DNA of 64,000 nucleotides from Candidatus Opimibacter skivensis (GTDB lineage: Bacteria > Bacteroidota > Bacteroidia > Chitinophagales > Saprospiraceae): the NCBI GenBank assembly GCA_016722045.1, contig JADKGY010000001.1:62001-126000 (forward strand). The letters are read 5' to 3'. The notes below the pieces were generated by a model. It was given only the letters and a program-made list of their open reading frames with translations, did no database searches and was not told where the DNA came from. This document shows positions 17,145 through 26,659 of this stretch, piece after piece. Numbering within the stretch: position 1 is the stretch's first letter; each line of letters begins with the position of its first letter. Made by a program: the position numbers and the translations under genes.

Positions 17145-17526
17145 TTATGATATGAAGAATGAGGACAACAATGAACAGGATAAAGGAGATATACGTACTG
17201 ACATAGGCAAGGGGTATGCTGGCCAATTGAAGCAATATGCCGGCAAAAATGATTATGTTTTCTCGTTTTGTGGACAGTTGATGAAGTATTTCTTCGGGTA
17301 TCATTTTATTTTTCATTACATATACCCAGATGGAAGAGAAGGCCAGGTTCATCAATACATAATTTACAGCTACAATAGTTATGGCATAGGGACTTTCAAA
17401 ATTTCTTCCTGCAAGGGATGTGGTAAAAAGTGTGGCTGATAAGAAAAGAATGAATAGAAAATTCAAAAACACTAAGGGTATATCCACATTTTTAAAAGAC
17501 GGAAGAGATTGTGATGATCCATCCAT
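17128..17526 (-). CDS. DUF1211/TMEM175 channel, C-terminal part (frame-shifted)
   Basis: A 132-aa frame with four hydrophobic helices (VDIPLVFLNFLFILFLSATLF, ITIVAVNYVLMNLAFSSIWVYV, IIIFAGILLQLASIPLAYV, ISFILFIVVLILHII). It is the second half of the channel that starts at 17735. One extra A in the A5 run near 17494 (coding CTT TTA AAA ATG) joins FRLLK to NVDIPLVF. The apparent MDGSSQSLPSF start is the shifted reading of the upstream frame. Confidence 0.7.
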   Translation of the reverse strand: MDGSSQSLPSFKNVDIPLVFLNFLFILFLSATLFTTSLAGRNFESPYAITIVAVNYVLMNLAFSSIWVYVMKNKMIPEEILHQLSTKRENIIIFAGILLQLASIPLAYVSTYISFILFIVVLILHIIRLWRH

Positions 17527-17735
17527 AATACAACGATGGTGGAAAAGGTGATGAAGTAGCTTACAAATGATGGTACAAGGTGAACCAAATACGATTTGAT
17601 ATTGCCGTCGGAAGAAAAGGCATCTTCGGGTACGCTAAATTCCAGTACCAGTATAGTCATAATGATGGCCAGGATGGCATCAACAAAGGTTTCAAAACGG
17701 GTTTTTTCAGTTTCTTGAGAGAATTGTTTTAACAT
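17472..17735 (-). CDS. DUF1211/TMEM175 channel, N-terminal part (frame-shifted)
   Basis: The 87-aa frame opens MLKQFSQETEKTRFETFVDAILAIIMTILVLEF and contains FITFSTIVVLWMDHHNLFRLL, matching helices 1-3 of TMEM175-like channels. The signature RxxxFSDG is changed to RFETFVDA, so the conserved Ser and Gly are absent. The last residues (KMWIYP) are out of frame; the protein continues at 17128-17526. With the base restored the full length is about 200 aa, normal for the family. Confidence 0.72.
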   Translation of the reverse strand: MLKQFSQETEKTRFETFVDAILAIIMTILVLEFSVPEDAFSSDGNIKSYLVHLVPSFVSYFITFSTIVVLWMDHHNLFRLLKMWIYP

Positions 17736-17886
17736 ATGCTGATTTTTATACTTTCATTATTCTTTTCATTTAACATCTTCATGTTGCATAGTTGGCGATT
17801 GCGGTATTGTCAAAGCACTACCCCCTGCGTTCGGGTATTGCTACTGGTGAGTTTTCATAACCATAATCCCGAACCACGGCTTGGTT

Positions 17887-18006
17887 TTATTTAATATTGA
17901 AATTAAGAACTTTCGTCTGGTATAGTCCGAAAGCAACTGCAATGATAACAAGTGAACCGAAAAACAATCCCTGTCCATTTGAGAATTTTTTTGTACCTGG
18001 GTTCAT
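17887..18006 (-). CDS. Small single-helix membrane protein (39 aa)
   Basis: An ATG at 18006 opens a 39-codon frame reading MNPGTKKFSNGQGLFFG then SLVIIAVAFGLYQTKVLNF and NIK, ending in TAA at 17887. A basic N-terminus, one ~17-residue hydrophobic helix and a basic tail suggest an inner-membrane microprotein. No family is recognised. The rest of 17736-18330 contains no other supported gene. Confidence 0.5.
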   Translation of the reverse strand: MNPGTKKFSNGQGLFFGSLVIIAVAFGLYQTKVLNFNIK

Positions 18007-18330
18007 TTTGACTTTTGTAAATTGGTTGAAGGTTTAAAATGCTACTGTCGGTTGTTGTTAACTCTGTCGCCAAAAAGTTGCTGATACTGCCAGATCGTGA
18101 AACAACCAACTTTTAATTTCCTATTAATTTGAATGATTCATACAGTTTCTGCCTCAAAATATTTTACATTATTTGATCCAGGTTATGTATTGGTCGCAAT
18201 GGGTAAAATTCAAAAAATCAATCTCCTGATTCACTTGGTTGCTGAACATTACAAACTGGCCATACCGATGTTGCCATAATGAAATCACAAAAAACGGGAT
18301 AGCAGTCGGTATTACGTTGCAATTCGAATA

Positions 18331-20646
18331 CCCTTTCCCGGTAAATAACCTTATTCCTTCAAATAATCTAATCAAATAAAATCCAGGCATAAGATCCTCA
18401 GTTCCGACTTTTATTTGTTTGCCTGAAACAGGTTTTTCAAACACAGCTTGCCCTGCATATCGCAGATTTCAACAACCCCATTGACCTCATGGTCAAATTC
18501 AATGGTCAGTTGATCTTGAAAGGGATTTGGATAAATTGTGCCATCCGAAAATGATTGCGATGGTGAAATGGAAGTCGATGTTTCAAAATCAGCAGTCCAT
18601 GTTCCTCTTCCAAACGTGAATATGAAAACTTTTTTATCTGATTCACGGATCTTAATCTCCGTGATCTGCACATTGGGCATATCGGCTTCTTTTGTCCATG
18701 TCAAGCCTCTGTCCATTGTCACATATAGACCACCTTCTTTTGATCCAACCAAATGATCTGATCATTTCCCGGATATACAGCCATACACTGTATCGTTACG
18801 TTTGGCAACATGGTCACAGGGATCGTTGTCCAGATGGAAGTGGGATCAAAAGATTTGCGCAATAACTGATTTTCGATGGGAAAGACCGATTGATTAAATA
18901 CAAGGCCGAATCACGATCAGGATCATTATAGCTGCGTCCCGCATCAAATGGAGCAGGTCGGCTAAGCTCTGACAACGGGGCCGCTGTAGCTGCATTGGTA
19001 AAGGCAAAAATTGAATCACTATTCGTCCAATAAACGATAGGATTCAGTTTATGGGTACAGGCAATGGTCCCATCACCAAATTTATTTCCGGTATGATGAG
19101 AAACCTGTATCCAGTTGTTACCACGGTCTGTTGATCGCCACAACCAATGAAGCGTCAGAAAATACAATTGTTTATCATCTGCATTGTTCATCACAAACGG
19201 AGTAATGAACTGCGTCTGATCGTCTACATGACCGTTATGATCCGCGTCAAGCTGATTTAAGATTTGTGTACGGCCCTGATTTGTGGTCAGGTGATCTATA
19301 CGATAGATGTCACCATCATTATCACTGAAATACCCCAGGTCCGGATTTTGTTTACTGATCCATGTGTAGGTTCCATCGCCTGATATCACAGAATATGATT
19401 GCGTCAGATTCCGGATGTATCGACAACCAAGATCCTGGTAACCCTGAAAGGTTTGTATTCCGGTAGCCCCATGATCTCCATAGTACTCTTCCTGCGAGTA
19501 CAATAAAGTATCACGGCGATATTCTTTATTAAACGAAAGTGCAGTAAAGGAGCCACTTCAATAGTCGCCACGCCAAAATCACTGGTCACATAAACTTTTC
19601 CGGGACGATGCGGATCATAATTGAAACTGCGGAGGTCATGTCCTGCAATGATTTGCTCCCATGTAAGTCCACCGTCTACACTGGCTCTCGGTGTTGTCGT
19701 ACCTGCAAGGATAAAATCAGGATCATCCGGCTTACGGACAATACACGACCTTGGTTTAAGGTAGAGAAGTAGGTCCATGTCTGACCGGTGTCGATACTTT
19801 TATAGTAGTTATAACTGCCATAATGATTAACCGAACAATACTGAATGTCAGGTTGTGATGCACAGTAGGCAAGGTGTGTATCATATCCTGTTGAGTCAAT
19901 TCCCGTTGTCTCCACAAATGAGCCTGGTCACCTGTGACGGATCTCCAGACAGAATGTTTTGTTCCGATTTCCAGAGTGCCGTCCGGAAGTAAAATCATAT
20001 CAGCAATGCCGTCATCTGATTGAAATATCAATTCAAACGTATGACAATCATCAGCAGTGTGCGACACGTAGCCGCCAGTAAATAAAAATTGGTTATGCGA
20101 TACATACAATGTATTTGAATCGATGGGGGAGGGAAGGATTTTCTCCACTTTTCCAAAACCTTGAAATGCAATAGGATTGACGAGTGAAAATGTCTGACCA
20201 TAATCAACAGAACGATAAATATCAAAAAGCAATTTACCATGCTCCTTAATAATCACCCCGGTGCTGTAATAGAATTCGTTCGGCCTGAAGAAATTTTGAG
20301 CAATGGATGTAACCCCAGTGATCGTGCAGTATCATTGACCGGCTTCCACGAGCGGGCGGCATTATGCGATATCCATACGCCTCCATTTTGTGCACCGGCC
20401 AGTACCAGGTTTGAATCAGTCCGGCTGACCACAAGACAGTTGATCGCACCGGCCTGAGTGCCTATACCAATGTTAGAATAATTGACAAGAACATTGGAAA
20501 ATGTCATTGCAGAATTGATCGTCAAATCAGTTACCGGTGATGCCTCGATTTCCATCACATTTTTCAACTTCCTTTTTGTCAAAGTGGAGCATAGAAAGAG
20601 AAATAACAATTATGCAACAAAACAGGATCGAGAGCAGTCGAGTCAT
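18331..20646 (-). pseudogene. BNR/sortilin-type propeller protein with T9SS domain, broken by many frameshifts
   Basis: Six overlapping frames (20253-20609, 19756-20256, 19676-19915, 19404-19778, 18814-19503, 18411-18752) plus the tail in 18331-18444 join into one secreted protein. A signal peptide starts at the ATG at 20646 (MTRLLSILFCCIIVISLSM). Blades include YRSVDYGQTFSLV, YYKSIDTGQTWTYFSTLNQG, ASVDGGLTWEQII and LWRSTDRGNNWIQVSHH. The C-terminal sorting domain reads IYPNPFQDQLTIEF and, after a shift, MPGFYLIRLFEGIRLFTGK. Nearly every join needs one restored base in a short homopolymer (for example CATTTGTGG to CATTTTGTGG near 19916, and CCTTTACTG to CCTTTTACTG near 19555). Either the sequence is indel-rich here or the gene is dead; the intact reading between joins favours sequence error. 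Confidence 0.75.
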
Positions 20647-20682
20647 TTGGGTAGGTTTGAAGTGAAGATATTGAAATTCAGT

Positions 20683-21420
20683 TTACAATTCTCTGATCCA
20701 GATATTGCGATAACTTACTAAGCAATTGTGATCTTGTAATACTAAAGATTCCTTGTCATTATGTTTTTTGTAAAATGGCTGTCCGATGTAAACTGTTGGC
20801 CCTTTCAATTCCACATTGTTTTGAATGAGCACTCCATTTTGAAACACAGTAAGTCGGGCAGGTGATACAACATTACTATCCGCACCGAACTTCGGAGAAG
20901 TGAAAATGATATCGTAAGTCTGCCATTCGCCTGGCGGTCTACAGGCATTTACAAGCGGAATGTATTGTTTATAGATGCTTCCTGCCTGGCCATTGCTATA
21001 CGTCCTGTTATTATAGCTATCCAATACCTGCACTTCATAACGCCCCATAAGGAAAATACCACTGTTTCCGCGGTCTTGACTACTACCCATAACCTCTGCA
21101 GGTGAGCGCCATTCAACATGCAATTGACAACTGCCAAATGCCTGTTTTGTTTGAATATTCCCGGTTCCTTTCTCTACGGTCATTGCATTATTTTCAACTT
21201 TCCATTTAGCAGGATCTTGTTTGGTGTCTACCCAATTGCTAAGATCTTTCCCATTAAATAAAATAACAGCATCAGAAGGAGGGTCTTGTGAAGTTGTGCC
21301 CGGGGTAATCACTTTTGGTTCCGGTTCCCAAACTTCGGTAGCTTTAGGATTATCATTCTGGGCATACGTGTGTATAGAAAGAAACAGGGTGAGTGAAACA
21401 AGAATAAATATTTTTTTCAT
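20683..21420 (-). CDS. DUF1080 (3-keto-disaccharide hydrolase-like) secreted protein
   Basis: I start at the ATG at 21420, giving signal peptide MKKIFILVSLTLFLSIHTYAQ. The 245-aa product has the DUF1080 concanavalin-like fold: DAVILFNGKDLSNWVDTK at the N-terminus, WKVENNAMTVEKGTGNIQTKQAFGSCQLHVEWRSP, then GNSGIFLMGRYEVQVLDSY and GEWQTYDIIFTSPKF. Members bind or hydrolyse glycosides, some as 3-keto-glycoside hydrolases. It is predicted to be periplasmic or exported. Unlike the genes around it, it reads through without a frameshift. Confidence 0.87.
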   Translation of the reverse strand: MKKIFILVSLTLFLSIHTYAQNDNPKATEVWEPEPKVITPGTTSQDPPSDAVILFNGKDLSNWVDTKQDPAKWKVENNAMTVEKGTGNIQTKQAFGSCQLHVEWRSPAEVMGSSQDRGNSGIFLMGRYEVQVLDSYNNRTYSNGQAGSIYKQYIPLVNACRPPGEWQTYDIIFTSPKFGADSNVVSPARLTVFQNGVLIQNNVELKGPTVYIGQPFYKKHNDKESLVLQDHNCLVSYRNIWIREL

Positions 21421-21484
21421 AATGATATTTTTGAAGCGTGGCATATGAGTTCGTTTGAAGTGAAGATATCAGTGGAGTAAAAGT

Positions 21485-21573
21485 TTAGTTCTGTTCTTTT
21501 GAATAGGTAGAAAAAATCCCTTTCAATCCATCATATATTCCTGATATTACAACTGTTCCATGTGTCTCATTTT
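21485..21573 (-). pseudogene. Duplicated 3' tail of the esterase gene
   Basis: Reading on the minus strand it encodes NETHGTVVISGIYDGLKGIF then STYSKEQN and a TAA, nearly identical to the last 29 codons of the esterase at 28398-29225 (NETHGTIVIPGIYYGLKGIF...). Homology extends a further ~20 bases past the stop (21462 onwards against 28377 onwards). The copy abuts, almost base to base, the stop codon of the neighbouring fibre-like gene. Confidence 0.8.
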
Positions 21574-21575
21574 TC

Positions 21576-22643
21576 TTATTGCATCCCCACACTTGCAGTC
21601 ACATTACCGCTTAGTGTCTGCAGTGGCGATGGCGGGATATTCACATCATAATTTACCAGCACGACCAGCCTGCTGCCTGCCGTAAGTGGAAAAGACAGCC
21701 CTGATATATTTGCGGTTAATGTTTCCCATTATACCTATCCCTCCTGTAGCGGTGGTCAGATTGATGCTTACTGTGGCACCTGTAACAGGGAAAAATTGTT
21801 CTGCGCCTATAAGGTTATAAAGGGGTGAGCGATGTAATAAAGCTGTGCGTGGAAAGTATGCGTGCCAGAAAAGAACTGGATGGTCGGTGTGGTAATGCGG
21901 AAGAAGAATGAAAAAGAAGTTACAGTACCATTTATCGGCACTGGCACTGCTACCATAGGGAAGGTACCGCTGGGGTCTATATATGAACCACCATTGATAT
22001 TCACCATCTTATTCACAGCTGCCTGAAATCCGATTAAGGCAACAGAATCGCTAACTCCACTAGCAGAAGTCGTAAGCCCGATCCGCGAACTACCACTGCC
22101 CATAGAAATGGCATAAGGGGCATTTGTTGTATTCCAGGTACCATCGCCGCGAAGGAATTTAGCTGCAGATGGTATTCCGGATCCCAGTTTGGCGGGATTA
22201 ATAACAGATGAGCCGGCATTAATAGCAGCGACAGCGTGATTCCCGGCTGTGGAAATTGCTGCGATGGTAAGGTTAGGAAGTTTACCAGTAAGATCTCCAC
22301 CCGCTATAGAGCTATCTGCCAGCAACGCCAACCAGTGGTTCCATTATATAGGTAAAACCCTGAGGGTGCATCTGTTTGGTACATCAGTAGTCCGGTGGCG
22401 GTGGGCAATACTGTTCTTCTGGGCGCTCGTCATGCGTGGTATGAGCACACTCGTCGGTTGAAGACACATCGAGCATGGACGAAAGATTGGCGGGAGTACC
22501 GAAGTATTTATTGAAACACCTTGACCACTTACGGGCCCGGCAAATGACACAATCATAAACACACTTACAATTGTTTTAAATAGCAGCTGTAATTTTGCGG
22601 TAGATATAGAAGTCATAAGATTCAAACTTATGTTTTTTTGCAT
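21576..22643 (-). pseudogene. Surface fibre-like protein, frameshifted
   Basis: The likely start at 22643 gives a signal peptide (MQKNISLNLMTSISTAKLQL ... SFAGPVSGQ). Across several frames the protein follows the common Bacteroidota pattern: GVSINTS, SSMLDVSST, VLIPRMTSAQKNSIA, PTATGLLMYQTDAPSGFYLY, NGTTGW, then VALLADSSIAGGDLTGKLPN and FLRGDGTW (22331-21807), and finally SRLVVLVNYDVNIPPSPLQT to the TAA at 21576. At least four frame changes are needed, one of them an extra G near 21730. The C-terminal half resembles tail-fibre or collagen-like repeat proteins. Function unknown. Confidence 0.6.
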
Positions 22644-22731
22644 TATCCGATTAATATTAAATACGGACACAAAAAAGAGCGGTTGCTGGAAACCACCCAA
22701 TTTAGTTTGAGTTAGCAGACTAATTTTGTAA

Positions 22732-23806
22732 TTACGACCAAGGCCCCTTCTGTTTAACTTGGTAAAATCGTTTGCCATCAAATCGAAAGAGTCCACTACT
22801 TGCACCCCACCATATATTTCCTGACTTGTCCTGATACATACTTTGAACACAACAGTTAATTCCGTCCTTTTCTGTAAAAACGGTAAATGCTTTTGAATTT
22901 GAAATGGAAGGGTCAAATCTTGTTGTACTGCCTCGGGCAGTAACCCAAACAATACCTGACTGGTCTATAATTATTCCCCAAAAGTCTGTTCCGCCTAAGC
23001 CGTCTTTGGGAGTGTATTCTGTAAAATGTTTACCGTCAAATTTGCAAATACCGTTTTTCATTGTAAACCACATATTGCCTATTTGGTCTTGTGCAATACC
23101 ACCTGCATAGTTCTCACCCAAACCTTCTTTTTCATTGAAGTTTACAATCGTCTTTCCATCATACCGAAAGACACCTTTATCAGAAGAAGCAAACCAAATA
23201 TTTCCATTTTTGTCTTCCATAATGCCTGCAACATTTATAGATGCGAGTAATGGAAATAGCGAGAAGCATTGCTCCCCAATGCTATCTGCTGATGGGTCAT
23301 ATCGGAAAATGCCGCCATGTGTGCCTACCCAAATTGTACCGGATTTGTCAACAAGAATACTTTTTCGACTTGTCTCAATATGATTTAGTCCATCCTTTTG
23401 ATTATAATTTCTAAATGTTTTCCATCGTATTTATATACGCCCTGGTCAGTTCCAAACCAGAGATTACCATTTTTATCTTCATTAATGGCAAAACTGAGTT
23501 GCTCTTAAAACCATCCGAATTGGAAAAGTAGGTCAACGTTTTTACATCATACCTCACTACGCCTTCTTCTATGGTGCCGAACCATAAATTCCCTTTCGAA
23601 TCCTGAAAAATACTTCGGATATATTGACTGATCAATGTAGTGTCAAAATCGGGTGCCAATGCAACTGCCTTAAAGTTTCGAATTACTGTTGGGCTTGGTT
23701 TGGAAGTATTTGGGTCTTTAGTTGTGTTTGTTTTTTCTTGTACGCTGCAGGAAGCAAAAATTGTCAAACAACTTAAAAATAATATTTTGCTTAATGTCAT
23801 ATTCAT
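22732..23806 (-). pseudogene. Two-component-regulator propeller lipoprotein, frameshifted
   Basis: An N-terminal piece (start 23806 or 23800) has a lipoprotein signal, LFLSCLTIFASC, followed by the blade SIFQDSKGNLWFGTIEEGVVRY. The C-terminal piece (22732-23220) has further blades: MEDKNGNIWFASSDKGVFRY, AQDQIGNMWFTMKNGICKF, IIDQSGIVWVTARG and YQDKSGNIWWGASSGLFRF. These are Reg_prop repeats. In between, frames read INEDKNGNLWFGTDQGVYKY and VDKSGTIWVGTHGGIFRY, so the gene is one unit with about three indels between 23220 and 23500. It ends after the propeller, with no Y_Y_Y, kinase or DNA-binding domain, so it is an extracytoplasmic sensor-like or binding lipoprotein. Confidence 0.7.
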
Positions 23807-23846
23807 GTCTGTTATTGTTGGTGAGGTCTCTCTTATGCAATCCTGG

Positions 23847-24086
23847 TCAATTGGCAGCAAATTCCGGGCGCGCATAGGATTCCAGAAAGCCGCACACCGA
23901 ACAACGGAAGGTACCCACTGGAACGCACTTTTCCTTTGATACTTTCGTAACAGTCCAGAAAGCCTTTTCCGGTGCTCCCTCAACCCAATTACTGACACGA
24001 CGATTGCCCCCGTCCGCGCGGTCGAAGATGAACCCCTGCACCATCTCGCCGTTGCACTTAGGACACCGAATAGATTCCGTATTCAT
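23847..24086 (-). CDS. Small zinc-ribbon protein
   Basis: From the ATG at 24086 the product is 79 aa: MNTESIRCPKCNGEMVQGFI ... FRCSVCGFLESYARPEF. Two CxxC pairs (CPKC near the start, CSVC near the end) form a zinc ribbon of the kind seen in DUF6487-like proteins, with a central W and KV segment. An earlier in-frame ATG at 24161 would add 25 residues. Cytoplasmic, function unknown. The nearby genes are damaged but this frame is intact. Confidence 0.65.
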   Translation of the reverse strand: MNTESIRCPKCNGEMVQGFIFDRADGGNRRVSNWVEGAPEKAFWTVTKVSKEKCVPVGTFRCSVCGFLESYARPEFAAN

Positions 24087-24214
24087 GCTCAAATCTCCGG
24101 AGAAGGAATCGGAAGAAGTTGTCATACGTTGAATATATAATTCTACTGCTAATATCTGCATTAAGATAAATTTACTATAAATTATATCAGTTTTTTAGGA
24201 CGAGTCAGTGGTGA

Positions 24215-24278
24215 AATTCGAAATGCTTTTGCTAAGTGAGGGCTTCAATCTCCCCTCTTAGCAAAAGCATTTCGAATT
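24215..24278. repeat. Perfect 22-bp inverted repeat (hairpin)
   Basis: Left arm 24215-24236 and right arm 24257-24278 are exact reverse complements (core ATTCGAAATGCTTTTGC / GCAAAAGCATTTCGAAT). The 20-base loop begins GAGGG and ends CCCCTC, extending the pairing. There is no U-tract on either side, so it is not a simple terminator. It lies between the zinc-ribbon gene and katG. Confidence 0.9.
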
Positions 24279-24478
24279 AACAGCAACAACTAAAAACTTT
24301 ACAGTTGCCGATGGCTTGCAGGACAATGAATTCAACAGTTCCATGAAAACTGTCTCTGTCATGAACATTTCAGGCAACCTTGTTCGAACGCGCAAATTAA
24401 ATGATGCGTCATCCAACCAGCATAAGAAGTCCAAACCCATTTTACCAGCCGAGTTATTTTGTTTCCTCCGTATTTATT
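24259..24478 (+). pseudogene. Possible remnant of a sensor-type (Y_Y_Y-like) protein
   Basis: A start-less plus-strand open frame reads TTKNFTVADGLQDNEFNSS, which resembles the FTxADGLQxNEFN motif preceding Y_Y_Y domains of hybrid two-component sensors, and then an unrelated tail to a TAA. It begins inside the right arm of the 22-bp inverted repeat. The match is short and the call is tentative. Confidence 0.22.
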
Positions 24479-24962
24479 TCAAGTCATAACGGTCTGCATT
24501 CATAACTTTTACCCAGGCGTTCACAAAGTCTTTTACAAACTTCTCTCTATTGTCGTCCTGTGCATACACTTCTGAATACGCACGTAATATTGAATTTGAA
24601 CCAAGAACCAAATCAACACGTGTAGCCGTCCATTTTGTTTGTCCTGTTTTTCTGTCTACTATGTTATACAGATTCTCGCCAGATGGTTTCCATGCGTATT
24701 TCATGTCTGTGAGGTTTACAAAGAAGTCGTTGGTTAATAGTCCTTCTCTGTCTGTCAATACACCGTGTTTGCTGCCTCCCTGATTTGTTCCAAGCACACG
24801 CATGCCTCCGATCAACACAGTCATTTCGGGCGCAGTGAGTCCCATAAGTTGAGTTCTGTCTAAAAGAAGTTCTTCGGAGTTAACGGCATAATCTTTTTTA
24901 AGCCAGTTTCTATAGCCATCATGTATGGGTTCTAATCCTTCGAACGATTCCACATCCGTCAT
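24474..24962 (-). CDS. katG: Catalase-peroxidase KatG, C-terminal part (frame-shifted)
   Basis: The 162-aa frame starts MTDVESFEGLEPIHDGYRNW and runs through LTAPEMTVLIGGMRVLGTNQ, FFVNLTDMKYAWKP and LVLGSNSILRAYSEVYAQDD, the last third of KatG. The frame remains open upstream as DAGVNIKVPFHAGRGDATAE, so it is the direct continuation of 25010-26647. A single A added to the coding-strand run GAAAAGCAG near 25030 joins IEK to AAHDAGVN. It is not an independent gene. Confidence 0.88.
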   Translation of the reverse strand: MTDVESFEGLEPIHDGYRNWLKKDYAVNSEELLLDRTQLMGLTAPEMTVLIGGMRVLGTNQGGSKHGVLTDREGLLTNDFFVNLTDMKYAWKPSGENLYNIVDRKTGQTKWTATRVDLVLGSNSILRAYSEVYAQDDNREKFVKDFVNAWVKVMNADRYDLK

Positions 24963-25009
24963 TTCTGCTGTTGCATCTCCACGCCCTGCATGAAAAGGTA
25001 CTTTGATAT

Positions 25010-26647
25010 TTACACCTGCATCATGCGCTGCTTTTCAATTGCGGCACTACCGCCCAATACAATTAAATCTGCAATACTGACTTTCGTAGATAGACCTGCC
25101 TGAATTTCTGCAAGTGTATTCAATACTTTTTCCAGGCGTTTCGGTTCGTTACCTTCCCAATCTTTTTGAGGTGCAAGTCGTATTCTTGAGCCATTAGCAC
25201 CACCTCTGTAGTCTGAACACCTGAATGTTCTTGCGCTATCCCATGCTGTATTGATAAGTTCAGTTCGTGTCAAACCACTGTTCAATAATTTTTCTTTTAA
25301 TCTTTCAATTTCAGCATCTGTCAGCGTGTAATCAACAGCAGGTATTGGGTCTTGCCAGATTAAATCTTCTTTCGGAACGTCTGCACCCAAATACCGGCTT
25401 TTTGGTCCTAAATCACGATGTGTTAATTTAAACCATGCTCTTGCGAAAACGTCTTCAAAATATTTTTGGTCTTTGTGAAAGCGTTCTGCAATTTTTCTGT
25501 ATTCAGGATCCATTTTTATCCCCATATCAGCATCAGTCATGATTGGATTTCGGCGCACACCCGGAATATGCGCATCAAATGGTTTGTCTTCCTCTTTAAT
25601 GTTTATAGGCTCGTATAGCCATGCACCGGCAGGACTTTTTTTCGATTCCCAATCGTGATTCAACAATAAATGAAAATAAGTGTGATTCCATTTGTCAGGT
25701 GTAGTTGTCCATGCACCTTCAAGACCGCTTGTAACGGTATCCTCTGCATTTCCTTTTCTTGTTGGATTCATCCATCCGAATCCTTGTTCATGCACATCAG
25801 CGCCTTCAGGGTTAGCCCCTAATATTGAAGCATCTCCATTTCCATGTGTTTTACCAACTGTATGTCCACCCGCCGTCAATGCAACAGTTTCTTCATCATT
25901 CATGGCCATTCGTTTAAATGTGGTTCTCACATCTTGAGCCGTTTTCAATGGGTTTGGAATTCCATCTACGCCTTCAGGATTTACATATATCAATCCCATT
26001 TGAACAGCGGCCAAAGGATTTTCAAGTGAATCGCTGACGCCATGCTCAGCGTATCTTGATTTTCCGAGCCATTCTTTTTCTGAACCCCAGTTGACGTCTT
26101 TTTCAGGATGCCAAATATCTTCTCGTCCACCTGCAAAGCCAAATGTTTTGAACCCCATGGACTCGTAGGCCATGTTACCCGCAAGGATAAATAAATCTGC
26201 CCACGAGATCTTGTTGCCATATTTCTTTTTCAGTGGCCATAGTAATCTTCTCGCTTTATCTAAGTTGGCATTATCAGGCCAGCTATTGAGTGGCGCAAAG
26301 CGTTGGTTTCCGGTATTGCTACCTCCACGACCGTCAGCAACTCGATATGTTCCGGCGGAGTGCCAGGCCATACGAATCATTAAACCACCATAATGTCCCC
26401 AATCAGCAGGCCACCAGTCCTGACTGTCTTTCATCAATGATTTTAAATCTTTTTTTAAGGCTTCTAAATCAAGTTTTTTAAATTCTTCTTTATAATTGAA
26501 GTCTTGCCCAAGTGGATTGGTTTTGGTGTCTTGTTGGTGAAGTATGTCCAAATTAAGTGCTTTTGGCCACCAGTCCATAACCGAATTGTTTGTCTCCGTA
26601 TTAGCTCCATGCATTACGGGGCATTTTCCTTTTAAAGTATTTTCCAT
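25010..26647 (-). CDS. katG: Catalase-peroxidase KatG, N-terminal part
   Basis: The 545-aa frame covers the haem domain and most of the C-terminal domain. The distal site is R92, W95, H96 in IRMAWHSAGTYR. The proximal His262 is in LTAGGHTVGKTHG. The Trp-Tyr-Met adduct residues are W95, Y221 (GLIYVNPEG) and M247 (FKRMAMND), all conserved. The enzyme destroys H2O2 (catalase) and also works as a peroxidase. The frame ends prematurely (AIEKQRMMQV) because of one missing base; the rest is at 24474-25016. It starts 12 bases after the stop of a Fur/PerR-type gene, so the two are probably cotranscribed and peroxide-regulated. Confidence 0.93.
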   Translation of the reverse strand: MENTLKGKCPVMHGANTETNNSVMDWWPKALNLDILHQQDTKTNPLGQDFNYKEEFKKLDLEALKKDLKSLMKDSQDWWPADWGHYGGLMIRMAWHSAGTYRVADGRGGSNTGNQRFAPLNSWPDNANLDKARRLLWPLKKKYGNKISWADLFILAGNMAYESMGFKTFGFAGGREDIWHPEKDVNWGSEKEWLGKSRYAEHGVSDSLENPLAAVQMGLIYVNPEGVDGIPNPLKTAQDVRTTFKRMAMNDEETVALTAGGHTVGKTHGNGDASILGANPEGADVHEQGFGWMNPTRKGNAEDTVTSGLEGAWTTTPDKWNHTYFHLLLNHDWESKKSPAGAWLYEPINIKEEDKPFDAHIPGVRRNPIMTDADMGIKMDPEYRKIAERFHKDQKYFEDVFARAWFKLTHRDLGPKSRYLGADVPKEDLIWQDPIPAVDYTLTDAEIERLKEKLLNSGLTRTELINTAWDSARTFRCSDYRGGANGSRIRLAPQKDWEGNEPKRLEKVLNTLAEIQAGLSTKVSIADLIVLGGSAAIEKQRMMQV

Positions 26648-26659
26648 GAGATTGTATAT

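Noticed and set aside
17480..17500. Programmed -1 frameshift at T TTA AAA in the DUF1211 gene
   Set aside because: The heptamer fits, but most breaks in this stretch are equally explained by one missing homopolymer base, and the family is not known to use frameshifting.
21576..22643. Prophage tail-fibre gene
   Set aside because: FLRGDGTW-type segments occur in phage fibres, but the N-terminal SSMLDVSST...LIPRMT pattern is a bacterial surface-protein signature and no other phage gene is near.
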